Below are positions 9,352 to 16,872 of a DNA stretch of 64,000 nt, piece after piece. The position numbers and the translations under genes were made by a program. This DNA comes from Paenibacillus sp. FSL R5-0345 (lineage in GTDB: Bacteria > Bacillota > Bacilli > Paenibacillales > Paenibacillaceae). The DNA lies in the NCBI RefSeq assembly GCF_000758585.1, contig NZ_CP009281.1, positions 5,146,001-5,210,000 on the forward strand, read 5' to 3'. Every line of letters starts with the position of its first letter. Positions within the stretch are counted from its first letter, which is position 1. The notes under the pieces are model-generated. The model was not told the origin of the DNA. It ran no database searches and saw only the letters and a list, made by a program, of their open reading frames with translations.

Positions 9352-10035
9352 TTAGCTGCCAAAAATTCTTAGTGACAGCTGTACAAATGTTCTCGACATT
9401 TCACTAGCCCAGATTGCTAGCGGATCAATCGTATAAGTCCGTAGCCCAGGAATAAACAGAATCAATAAAAAGAGGAATACAGCCCATTGTTCAAACTGCT
9501 GTAATTTGCCGCGGATCGAACGTGGGGCGATATCTTCCACAATCCGATAGCCATCCAGTGGCGGCAGCGGAATAAGATTGAACAGAAACAGAAAGAAGTT
9601 CCACTGAATGAAGGTGCCAAAGAATAAGTATACAGCCTCAAGCATGCGATCATTCGAGATATTATCTAGAACTCCAGTTGCCGCAAGTGCACCGTATATT
9701 ATAGCACCAATAATTCCTAAGAGCAGGTTACTGATTGGTCCCGCAGCCGACACGATGACTCCCATGAGACGAGGACGACTAAAGTTATCGCGGTTTACCG
9801 GAACCGGACGTGCCCAACCGAAGCCGGCAACTAGCAGGAGCAAAATACCAAAGAAATCGAAATGAACAGCAGGATTAAGCGTCATACGGCCAAGTAATCT
9901 TGCTGTTGGGTCACCAAACTTATTTGCGAAATAAGCATGACTGAATTCATGTACTGTAAAAGCAATTAAAATCGTAATCAGCAGGAAAGGAAGCTGATCT
10001 AAATCTACTCGAATTATATTTTGTAATATATCCAT
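9352..10035 (-). CDS. site-2 protease family membrane metalloprotease
   Basis: About 227 residues with the zinc motif HEFSH (His29, Glu30, His33), five to six membrane segments, and a second metal-ligand region NLIPLPPLDG near residue 150. Such M50 proteins cleave substrates within the membrane; the target here is unknown. The start is set at ATG 10035 because AAAGAGG in the end of prmA sits just before it and the prmA stop is 2 bp upstream. The 11-residue extension in the longest frame has no ribosome binding site. It is likely cotranscribed with prmA. Confidence 0.88.
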   Translation of the reverse strand: MDILQNIIRVDLDQLPFLLITILIAFTVHEFSHAYFANKFGDPTARLLGRMTLNPAVHFDFFGILLLLVAGFGWARPVPVNRDNFSRPRLMGVIVSAAGPISNLLLGIIGAIIYGALAATGVLDNISNDRMLEAVYLFFGTFIQWNFFLFLFNLIPLPPLDGYRIVEDIAPRSIRGKLQQFEQWAVFLFLLILFIPGLRTYTIDPLAIWASEMSRTFVQLSLRIFGS

Positions 10036-10037
10036 CT

Positions 10038-11093
10038 TTACCTCTTTCCGGCTGTAAACGCCACCCAATCTTCCTCACGGGATATTTCAATAATCTCAAA
10101 GCCAGACGCTTTCAGCGCGTTCGCCACAAGTCCTTCTTTATCCTTGTAAATACCAGAGGTAATGTACAGCCCCCCAGGTTGAAGCGCGCGGTATACATCA
10201 TCCGTAAACAATACGATGATTTCCGCCAAAATATTCGCAACTACAATTTGTACAGGCAATGTCACGCCAAGGCTGCCTTCTTGCTCTTGCTTAGCAGGAA
10301 CGGTTCCTTCTAGTGAGTGACCAGGTCTAGCGGATGGCCACATCTCTCCAGCCGCTGTATCAGCTACGCCTTCCCCGCCCAGCAGCGATAGAAGATCGCT
10401 CTCTTTTACCGTTATGGATGATTCAAGCTTGTTAAGGGCTACATTCTCCCGTGCACTTTCCACAGCCACCGGATCTAAATCTAAGGCCAATACGGATTTT
10501 GCACCTAGCAGCATCGCACCTACAGCCAGAATTCCTGAACCGGTGCCGACATCGATAACTTCTTCACCGCCGCTAATGTTCTTTTCAAGTGCACGGAGGC
10601 ACAGAGCTGTTGTAGGGTGAGTCCCGGTTCCAAATGCCATGCCAGGGTCGATCTCAATGATGGCTTCATCTGGGTTCTGAGGCGTATACTCCTCCCAGGT
10701 TGGTTTAATCGTGAGACGCTCCGATACCCGCAGTGGTTTGAAGTATTGCTTCCAAGCATGCGCCCATTCGTCTTCATCCACAGTCTTCCAAGAAATCAAC
10801 GCTTTGCCTGGATCAATCCCGTACTCATGCAATTCGGCTACCCGTGGAGTCAATTCTTCTATAACAGCATCCATATCTGTGGAATCGGCATAATACCCTT
10901 TTATGACCGCTTCCCCTTCAGGAATATCATTCAAAGGTTGGTCGTACAATTCACCATAACGTGTATCCCGTTCTTTATTCAGTGTGCCGGATTCCTCAAT
11001 AGAGACCCCACCCGCACCAGCTTCATATAAAAAATTCGAAATCATTTCCTGTGCTTCTTCTGTTGTATGTATCGTCACTTCATGCCATAACAT
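10038..11093 (-). CDS. prmA: ribosomal protein L11 methyltransferase
   Basis: PrmA trimethylates ribosomal protein L11. The N-terminal substrate domain is followed by DPGMAFGTGTHPTT (149-162), the SAM motif DVGTGSGIL (181-189), the acidic DLDP (205-208) and NILAEI (287-292). At 351 residues it is longer than the roughly 310 usual for the family. The excess is a low-complexity stretch at about 239-279, between the DLL strand and VVANILA, rich in Gly, Ala and Glu. In B. subtilis this gene follows dnaJ; here it lies about 11.8 kb away, behind tag. Confidence 0.93.
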   Translation of the reverse strand: MLWHEVTIHTTEEAQEMISNFLYEAGAGGVSIEESGTLNKERDTRYGELYDQPLNDIPEGEAVIKGYYADSTDMDAVIEELTPRVAELHEYGIDPGKALISWKTVDEDEWAHAWKQYFKPLRVSERLTIKPTWEEYTPQNPDEAIIEIDPGMAFGTGTHPTTALCLRALEKNISGGEEVIDVGTGSGILAVGAMLLGAKSVLALDLDPVAVESARENVALNKLESSITVKESDLLSLLGGEGVADTAAGEMWPSARPGHSLEGTVPAKQEQEGSLGVTLPVQIVVANILAEIIVLFTDDVYRALQPGGLYITSGIYKDKEGLVANALKASGFEIIEISREEDWVAFTAGKR

Positions 11094-11115
11094 CCTTATG
11101 TAATCCTCCTAAAAG

Positions 11116-11310
11116 TTTTGTGAGCATTTGCTTCATTGATTTACTTCGTGCAAAACTGACTTCGAAAGCATAGGCTTAGTTTTGTTAGCATTTGCTACAC
11201 TTGAATTTAGTTCCTGCAAAACTGACTTCGAAAGCATAGGCTTAGTTTTGTGAGCATTTGCTTCATTGATTCACTTCGTGCAAAACTGACTTCGAAAGCA
11301 TTCGCTTCAT
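11116..11310. repeat. 64-66 bp tandem repeat, three copies, upstream of prmA
   Basis: Three adjacent units (11116-11179, 11180-11245, 11246-11310) share TTTTGTGAGCATTTGCT and CAAAACTGACTTCGAAAGCA. A diverged relative occurs at 43442-43585, also directly upstream of a gene start (gpr). It separates prmA from tag. Confidence 0.85.
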
Positions 11311-11349
11311 AGTATAACATTTCTTATTGGTGTAACGCCAAACTACAGC

Positions 11350-11931
11350 TCAACGACCTGCGACATCCTCTTTACGCCTACAAAAGCAGTTGAGCGAATG
11401 GTCATCCACCATCCCCGATGCCTGCATAAAAGCATAGCATATTGTAGTACCCACAAACTTCATGCCTTTCTTCTTTAATGCCTTACTCATCTCATCAGAC
11501 TGAGCCGTCGAAGCAGGTACATCTGCACGAGTATTCCAATGATTAACAGTTGGCACACCTCCGACAAAGCTCCAGAGATACTCTGCAAAGCTGCCATATT
11601 CCTCGCAAATTTGCAAATACACACCCGCATTACGGATAATAGCATCAATTTTCAATCGATTTCTAATAATCCCTGGATCACTCATTAGCTCTGCAATTTT
11701 GGTTTCATCATAATGAACAATCTTATTTGGATCAAATCCGTCAAATACTTCTCTGAAACGCGCCCGTTTTTTTAGTACCGTGTACCAGCTCAGCCCTGCC
11801 TGCATCCCTTCCAGCATCAGCAATTCAAACAGCTTTTGGTCACCATACAGAGGCTTTCCCCACTCTTCATCATGATAGGCAATATATAGAGGATCATCAT
11901 TGACCCAAGCACAGCGAGTGACTTCCATCAT
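11350..11931 (-). CDS. tag: DNA-3-methyladenine glycosylase I
   Basis: A 193-residue base-excision repair enzyme that removes 3-methyladenine. Zinc-ligand and active-site landmarks are visible: RCAW near the N-terminus, YHDEEWGxPxxxDQKLFELLMLEG, QAGLSW and the C-terminal DHSLNCFC with the His and Cys ligands. ATG 11931 is preceded by AAAGGGGGG at close spacing; the next codon is also ATG. This gene is not part of the conserved B. subtilis order and is part of the material separating dnaJ from prmA. Confidence 0.94.
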   Translation of the reverse strand: MMEVTRCAWVNDDPLYIAYHDEEWGKPLYGDQKLFELLMLEGMQAGLSWYTVLKKRARFREVFDGFDPNKIVHYDETKIAELMSDPGIIRNRLKIDAIIRNAGVYLQICEEYGSFAEYLWSFVGGVPTVNHWNTRADVPASTAQSDEMSKALKKKGMKFVGTTICYAFMQASGMVDDHSLNCFCRRKEDVAGR

Positions 11932-11987
11932 TTCCCCCCTTTAATTATTCATAGCTAAACCTTTACAACGTCTACTCACTGTATACG

Positions 11988-12017
11988 AAAAAAAGGGAAG
12001 AACACAAGGTTCATCCC
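11988..12017 (-). terminator. terminator after the DUF4179 gene
   Basis: A 9-bp stem with one mismatch (GGGATGAAC / GTTCTTCCC) and a T-run of seven or more on the minus strand lies 48 bp beyond the stop. Confidence 0.7.
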
Positions 12018-12064
12018 CTAAAAAAGTTATTCTATTTTCTATACGCTTACGTATTGCCTACCTC

Positions 12065-13741
12065 TTAAGGCTGGATCTGCACTCTCGATTCTTTATCCGG
12101 ATCATCAGTTGTATAGTAGAACATATATATAGTAGCTTCTGTACCTTTAAAATCCTTATACACATCAATGGCCTTATTATTTCCATCCCCCGCGAAATTG
12201 ACGGTTATCGGTTTACCTAGAATACGCTCTTTACCCAGCCCGATATGTGTCTGGTTAATTCCACCGAAGCGTGCATCTTCACTCCCAGTTTCTACGTAAA
12301 GATCGGATCCCTGCATATAGTATGTCCACTTCACCGGATACCCGCTGAGTTGCTGGATAATCGTCTGTTTCTTTTGAGAGATATTCGTTAAAAGCAGCGG
12401 TATTTTGTCAGCATTATTATTGGTGATTTTATAGCTGCCATGCTGAGTCACCTTATATTTAGCTACAAAGGTAATCGGAGTCTCTTGGGTAATTTCAAGG
12501 TCAACTGGCCATTCGAAACGAAGCACTGTCAGCTCCGGCTCACCTTCTGGAGATCTCCATAAATTCCCCTCAAGCGTCTTGCCTGCTACTTCAAGAGCAT
12601 ACTTTTTATAAGGGAAGCTATTGTCTATATCTTTACTTCTAACAGTGACTCGAATTTGTGTAGGCGACACAATCATATTCTCAAGTGTATGATCAGTTTC
12701 ACCTACCTCAAGCGGCAGATTAAGACTCGTTTTTATCGTCCCGCTTTCCATCTGTTTTTTGCTTAATTGAAGATCGAATGAAAGTGGTCCATTAACATCT
12801 TTTTCTTTCTTCATATATTGCAGCTTATAAGTCATTTGACCGCCGGAAACATCCTCCGCTTTAAAGTATTGCTGCGCTGTATACTCCCCTTTTTCTCCTG
12901 GTGTACCGAAAGTACCTCCAGGCAGTGAGTTTATGAGCGTTCCGTTTTTGTACCCGACAATATTTGGATAAGCCCAGCCTTTGGCTTCCGGCTGATCAAA
13001 AATGATCGCTGAAGAGAATAACATTTTCTCTTGACCTTGGGTAAACGGCTTCACCTCTATGCTGCGCATCCCCTCCTGTCCAATAGGGAAGCTCTGTGTC
13101 TCCGTCGAGTGAATATCCAGCGGCAAATCTAACGATTGTTCACTAAAAGCCTGCATATCATTTGTAACTAGCTGAACATTCACGGTGTCCTTCTCTGGTG
13201 TCCATTCACTTTCGAAATAACCGTTATAAATTTGGTTTTTCTCGTCCCAGTTCAGATAGTTGTACGCTTCAGAGCTGTTCGCCCCCTCAGTTCCTTTTAG
13301 CGTCATCTCATTCACACGCCAAATTTCATTGTCCTGTCGTTGTCCAACATCCAATGTGAATAAGATGACCGTCCGATTCTCATCCACGATGGCTGTATGT
13401 AGCTTTAATGTTACTCCACCCTTCGTTATCGATTGATCCAGCTTTTGGCCGAGATTTTGTGCCAGAACGGCTTGAATTCCACCTCTTCCATGGAGCATTG
13501 TATCCCAGTTATAATGAACTGCCGCATACACCGGCGCCGCCGCTAGAACTACTGAGAACGATGAGACAAGTGCTATTTTACTCCAGTTTCTCCCCCGTTT
13601 CTGGTTACTGCTACTCATCCTGGCGTGAAAAGAGGTTGTAGTGTTATGTTCAATTCTCTCCCACATGCTTTCAAAATCAGGATATGTTACACTTTGACCC
13701 TCATTTAACTGATGCTCCAGCATATTCTCCAACTTTTTCAT
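12065..13741 (-). CDS. DUF4179 domain membrane protein, probable regulator of the adjacent ECF sigma factor
   Basis: About 558 residues: an N-terminal cytoplasmic segment of some 50 residues, one membrane helix (IALVSSFSVVLAAAPVYAAV), then a large extracytoplasmic beta-rich region beginning with the DUF4179-type GVTLKLHTAIVDENRTVILF. Proteins of this shape next to ECF sigma factors usually act as anti-sigma factors or signal receptors. The start is placed at ATG 13741, eight bases after AAAGAGGG, inside the sigma gene end; the longer frame begins with a weak TTG at 13765. Overlap with the sigma gene suggests coupled translation. The sensed signal is unknown. Confidence 0.8.
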   Translation of the reverse strand: MKKLENMLEHQLNEGQSVTYPDFESMWERIEHNTTTSFHARMSSSNQKRGRNWSKIALVSSFSVVLAAAPVYAAVHYNWDTMLHGRGGIQAVLAQNLGQKLDQSITKGGVTLKLHTAIVDENRTVILFTLDVGQRQDNEIWRVNEMTLKGTEGANSSEAYNYLNWDEKNQIYNGYFESEWTPEKDTVNVQLVTNDMQAFSEQSLDLPLDIHSTETQSFPIGQEGMRSIEVKPFTQGQEKMLFSSAIIFDQPEAKGWAYPNIVGYKNGTLINSLPGGTFGTPGEKGEYTAQQYFKAEDVSGGQMTYKLQYMKKEKDVNGPLSFDLQLSKKQMESGTIKTSLNLPLEVGETDHTLENMIVSPTQIRVTVRSKDIDNSFPYKKYALEVAGKTLEGNLWRSPEGEPELTVLRFEWPVDLEITQETPITFVAKYKVTQHGSYKITNNNADKIPLLLTNISQKKQTIIQQLSGYPVKWTYYMQGSDLYVETGSEDARFGGINQTHIGLGKERILGKPITVNFAGDGNNKAIDVYKDFKGTEATIYMFYYTTDDPDKESRVQIQP

Positions 13742-14261
13742 AAGATTCGCCCTCTTTCCGTTCAATTTGAACCCCAGCCTCCAGCAAAATTCTCCGCAAT
13801 ACCTTTAGCCCTTTATGCAGCCTTGATTTGGTCGTCCCGAGCGGGATGGATAGCAGGTCTGATACTTCAGCCAAGCTGAAATCATGCATGTACCTAAGCG
13901 TAATCACCATCCGAAGTTTGACTGGGAGCTGGCTCAAATATTTCGCCCATTCCATTGTCGTCTCCCGCTGCTCAATCAATCGTTCTACAGGGATTTCAGG
14001 AGATTTTTTAAATAAATAAAGATTGTCTGAGACCTTTTGCTGTAAAGTTCGCTTCCGTTTCAAATGATTCAGGCAATGGTTGACCGTTATTTTCATAATC
14101 CAAGCCTTCATATGCTCTACGTTCTCACGATTCGTACGAAATACAGTAATGAACACATCCTGAGTCAAGTCCTCCGCATCAGCCGCGTCATGCACCATAT
14201 AGTAGCAGGTCCGATATACATCCTTGTTGTAGGCTTCGAATAACTCTCGGTTAGTCTCCAA
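13701..14261 (-). CDS. ECF-type RNA polymerase sigma factor
   Basis: Region 2 (YKDVYRTCYYMVHDAADAEDLTQDVF) and region 4 (RMVITLRYMHDFSLAEVSDLL followed by GTTKSRLHKGLKVLRR) are clear, as in sigma-70 group 4. The best start is TTG at 14261, with AAAGGAGGG eight bases upstream, giving 186 residues; the open frame runs 14 codons further to an ATG with no ribosome binding site. The gene overlaps the DUF4179 gene. An AAC/GTC-type promoter at 14295-14324 fits autoregulation. Confidence 0.9.
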   Translation of the reverse strand: METNRELFEAYNKDVYRTCYYMVHDAADAEDLTQDVFITVFRTNRENVEHMKAWIMKITVNHCLNHLKRKRTLQQKVSDNLYLFKKSPEIPVERLIEQRETTMEWAKYLSQLPVKLRMVITLRYMHDFSLAEVSDLLSIPLGTTKSRLHKGLKVLRRILLEAGVQIERKEGESYEKVGEYAGASVK

Positions 14262-14294
14262 ATCTTGCGCCCTCCTTTCTTTACTGTGATATCT

Positions 14295-14324
14295 ATATGA
14301 CAACCAGTCTTTGGAAAAGGTTCG
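14295..14324 (-). promoter_or_regulatory. candidate autoregulated ECF promoter
   Basis: Minus-strand CGAACC (14324-14319) and GTCATAT (14301-14295) have an 18-bp gap after GAAC, the pattern of ECF promoters (GAAC ... GTC). The -10 lies about 34 nt before the proposed TTG start. The similar element upstream of the sigma gene at 54.6 kb supports it. Confidence 0.55.
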
Positions 14325-14390
14325 TTTTTCTGAGCATAAACTATAGAGGCTGGTAATAAAAGATTGAAGATCTCAACTGTACTCACAACG

Positions 14391-14427
14391 CAAAAAGCCA
14401 CTCCCCATAAATCTGAGAACTGGCTTT
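14391..14427 (-). terminator. terminator after the PAS chemoreceptor gene
   Basis: A 14-nt stem (AAAGCCAGTTCTCA against TGGGGAGTGGCTTT, one mismatch and G-T pairs) with a 6-nt loop and five T on the minus strand. Confidence 0.65.
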
Positions 14428-14459
14428 CCTTTATATTTGCCACTAACAGCCTACAAAAA

Positions 14460-15371
14460 TTAAATAATATTCATAACCTCTCGTGCTTGTATATCTAAAT
14501 CTTGGGCTGAGGAAGAAATATTCTTAAAATCATCTAATGCTATTTGAATCTGCTGTTGACTATCTTCTATATTTTCTTGTACCTGGTTTGTTCCTTTGGA
14601 GATTTTATCGATTTCCAGCGTGATGGCATCCACACTATCTTTTACTTGAATGATCGAATCCTGCACCATGGAGGATAGCTTTCGAACTTCTTTAGCAACC
14701 ACGTCAAAACCTCGCCCAAACTCCCCGGCATGTGCCGCTTCAATAGCTGCATTAAGCGCTAATAGTTGCGTTTGCGAAGCAATATTACGAATAGTTTGTA
14801 CAATTCCCTGAATCGATACCGCTTGTGTCTCCAGATTAGCTAGGGTCTGTGTATTTTCGATTGATACTTCAGCAATTTTGTCGACGCTCTGCAATAGTTC
14901 CTGACTACGTTCAATGCCTTTCTCGGCTCTTTGATTTAAGCTGTCAGACATCTCTTGCATCCGCTGTACCACGACACTCATGTTATTTTGCCGATCCGTG
15001 ATATTAGTCGCAATCTTAGATACGCCAATGACTTGTTCATTATTTTCATCAAAGACAGGCATATAGGTAGCTTCCAGCCAAACCACATTTCCTTTTGCAT
15101 CCATACGTTCAATTTTATCCTGAAAACTTTTTCCTGAAAAAAGATCCTGCCAGAACAATTCATAGCCTGAACTATTTACAAAGTGAGAAAAGCAAAACTG
15201 TTTATGATGCATCCCATACATTTCTTCTTTGTTATACCCCATCGAACTAGCAAAAACGTCATTTACATAAGCCACTCGTCGATCAAGATCGAACCTTATT
15301 ATAGCTAAATTTCTTTCTAAAGATCGAACGACAAGCTCATCGGTAACTCCTTGAGAATATACCATTCCCAT
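14460..15371 (-). CDS. soluble PAS-domain methyl-accepting chemotaxis protein
   Basis: This 303-residue protein has an N-terminal PAS/PAC domain (about 15-130: [21 protein letters not shown] to [15 protein letters not shown]) and a short signalling module containing the conserved hairpin tip ([33 protein letters not shown]), which binds CheA and CheW. There is no membrane segment, HAMP domain or periplasmic domain, so it is a cytoplasmic sensor, perhaps of redox or energy state. ATG 15371 has AGGAGG nine bases upstream. It stands as a single gene. No haem or FAD ligand can be named from the sequence. Confidence 0.9.
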   Translation of the reverse strand: MGMVYSQGVTDELVVRSLERNLAIIRFDLDRRVAYVNDVFASSMGYNKEEMYGMHHKQFCFSHFVNSSGYELFWQDLFSGKSFQDKIERMDAKGNVVWLEATYMPVFDENNEQVIGVSKIATNITDRQNNMSVVVQRMQEMSDSLNQRAEKGIERSQELLQSVDKIAEVSIENTQTLANLETQAVSIQGIVQTIRNIASQTQLLALNAAIEAAHAGEFGRGFDVVAKEVRKLSSMVQDSIIQVKDSVDAITLEIDKISKGTNQVQENIEDSQQQIQIALDDFKNISSSAQDLDIQAREVMNII

Positions 15372-15539
15372 ATAATAATTCCTCCTGGATATCTATATGT
15401 TATTCGCGTCATCTTGAAGTATATTTCAACAATTATACGCTCTTATTCCGCAGAGAGAAATACATGATTGTTATTAAAATAAATTGAATTCGTGACTAAA
15501 AAAGACTCCAGGAAAGTGATCTCTTATATGTACATTTCT

Positions 15540-15914
15540 TTATTTCTTGGACCCGTAATCCCCCATCTTGATTCCCCACACTGAATCCTTTTGATGAGCT
15601 GCGGCTTCTTTTAGACTAGGGAGTCTTGTATCCAGTGGACTATGTCGTTCCAGATACATCACAAAGGCTTGACGAAGCCCAATCTCGGCATCCAGTTTAT
15701 TAAGTTCGCTCGGGTGTTTCTCCATCTCGGCTAATTCTACTTCCCAACGGTATAAATCGCTTGCCTCAGATCGTTCCAACCGAACTTTTTCAGTCAGCTC
15801 CCGCAGCTCACGGTAAGCTTGTTTAACTTTTGAAGAATAGAGTTGCTTCTGATTCATAATAGTTAAGCATGCGATAAGCAGCGCTAATCCGGTCCATAAA
15901 ATAACGTTATCCAT
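15540..15914 (-). CDS. hypothetical membrane-anchored coiled protein
   Basis: 124 residues: one N-terminal membrane helix (ILWTGLALLIACLTIM), then a charged helical segment (YRELRELTEKVRLERSEASDLYRWEVELAEMEK) likely to form a coiled coil, and a polar tail. ATG 15914 follows CTGGAGGG. I do not recognise the family. It precedes, in the opposite reading sense of the map, two other small unknown genes on the same strand. Confidence 0.65.
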   Translation of the reverse strand: MDNVILWTGLALLIACLTIMNQKQLYSSKVKQAYRELRELTEKVRLERSEASDLYRWEVELAEMEKHPSELNKLDAEIGLRQAFVMYLERHSPLDTRLPSLKEAAAHQKDSVWGIKMGDYGSKK

Positions 15915-15963
15915 ATTTTCCCTCCAGCTTGGGCTATTCTCCTAATTATACACACCAGAACGC

Positions 15964-15988
15964 AAAAATACCCCACAATGTGAGGTAT
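15964..15988 (-). terminator. terminator after the 59-residue ORF
   Basis: A 9-bp stem (ATACCTCAC / GTGGGGTAT, one G-T pair) with a 3-nt loop and TTTT lies 18 bp after the stop at 16006. Confidence 0.65.
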
Positions 15989-16005
15989 CTTTCTTAACTT
16001 AGTTC

Positions 16006-16185
16006 CTATTCTTTTTTCATAATTTCATGCAGCTGACGTTTGTCTGCTTCTAGCGCTCGAGCCTGTGCTTCGATATCCTCTAAATCAGCCTCTGCAGCTG
16101 AGAATTCCACGTCTTCTGCCTTCGCCTCGTACAGCATTTTCATCTTCTCGGTCTTTGAGAATATTTGTGAGTTCTCTCTATCCAT
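16006..16185 (-). CDS. small charged helical protein, 59 residues
   Basis: An intact frame starts with ATG 16185 and stops with TAG at 16008-16006. The product starts MDRENSQIFSKTEKMKMLYE and continues as an acidic, Ala/Glu-rich helix ending HEIMKKE. AAGGGAGA lies about 13 bases upstream. A terminator follows directly, which supports a real gene. It probably shares a transcript with the 119-residue gene upstream. Family and function are unknown. Confidence 0.6.
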   Translation of the reverse strand: MDRENSQIFSKTEKMKMLYEAKAEDVEFSAAEADLEDIEAQARALEADKRQLHEIMKKE

Positions 16186-16227
16186 AGTATCGTTATTCTC
16201 CCTTCGTCTTATTAATGAAGTAATTAT

Positions 16228-16587
16228 TCAAATCATCCCGCCCGCTTCTTCAATTAAGCGTAATGCCTGATCATAGGATTCTGAATGCAAGATCACCGTA
16301 AGTAAAATATCTCTACCCGTCGGTCCTCCATCTCCGCCATGACTCATCCCGCTCGCGCTGGTATCCGCAGCAGCTAGTATACCTGTGTGTGCACGCTCAG
16401 CAGTCAGGGAGTCCATTCTGGCAACATTGCCTGTCACTGGATTTACCCCTGAGCTAAAGCTCGTGCCTCCATATCTACTGAAGCGATCAATGGAGATTTC
16501 AATGGCCCGAAGTGCACGGAGCTTACGAGCAACACCCTCTGCTTCCTCAGGACTTTTAAAATAAGCCAAAATAGATCTTTCCGACAT
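16228..16587 (-). CDS. conserved-looking hypothetical protein, 119 residues
   Basis: The N-terminus (SILAYFKSPEEAEGVARKLRALRAIEISIDRFSRYGG) and C-terminus (RDILLTVILHSESYDQALRLIEEAGG) look like two halves of a small alpha-beta fold of the type in which proteins sense or bind through a ferredoxin-like sheet. A Gly/Ser/Ala-rich loop joins them. Only a weak GGGGAT lies before ATG 16587. It is 42 bp ahead of the 59-residue gene. No function is assigned. Confidence 0.6.
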   Translation of the reverse strand: MSERSILAYFKSPEEAEGVARKLRALRAIEISIDRFSRYGGTSFSSGVNPVTGNVARMDSLTAERAHTGILAAADTSASGMSHGGDGGPTGRDILLTVILHSESYDQALRLIEEAGGMI

Positions 16588-16872
16588 CTTATCCCCGCTC
16601 TCGCTTGAAATTCAGATATCTGTTGCATTCCTTTATATTGTCTTCCTTTCGCTTGTTTTATGCCTTTATTTTCTCATATTCCACTAATCTACTAGGAATT
16701 CGACATTTTCTTCAACTCTTCCCTGCAATATAGTACTAAAGTTGTATATTCGATTTGAAGTTATAGCTGTAGAATAAATTTAATTTTCATAATTTTTTAC
16801 ATTTTACGTTGAGGAGGAGAATTACAGATATACACTGCAATATAAAAATTCATTTTGGGAGGATGAACTTAT

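Noticed and set aside
11116-11310. possible CRISPR array
   Set aside because: The three units are contiguous with no unique spacers, and there are no cas genes.
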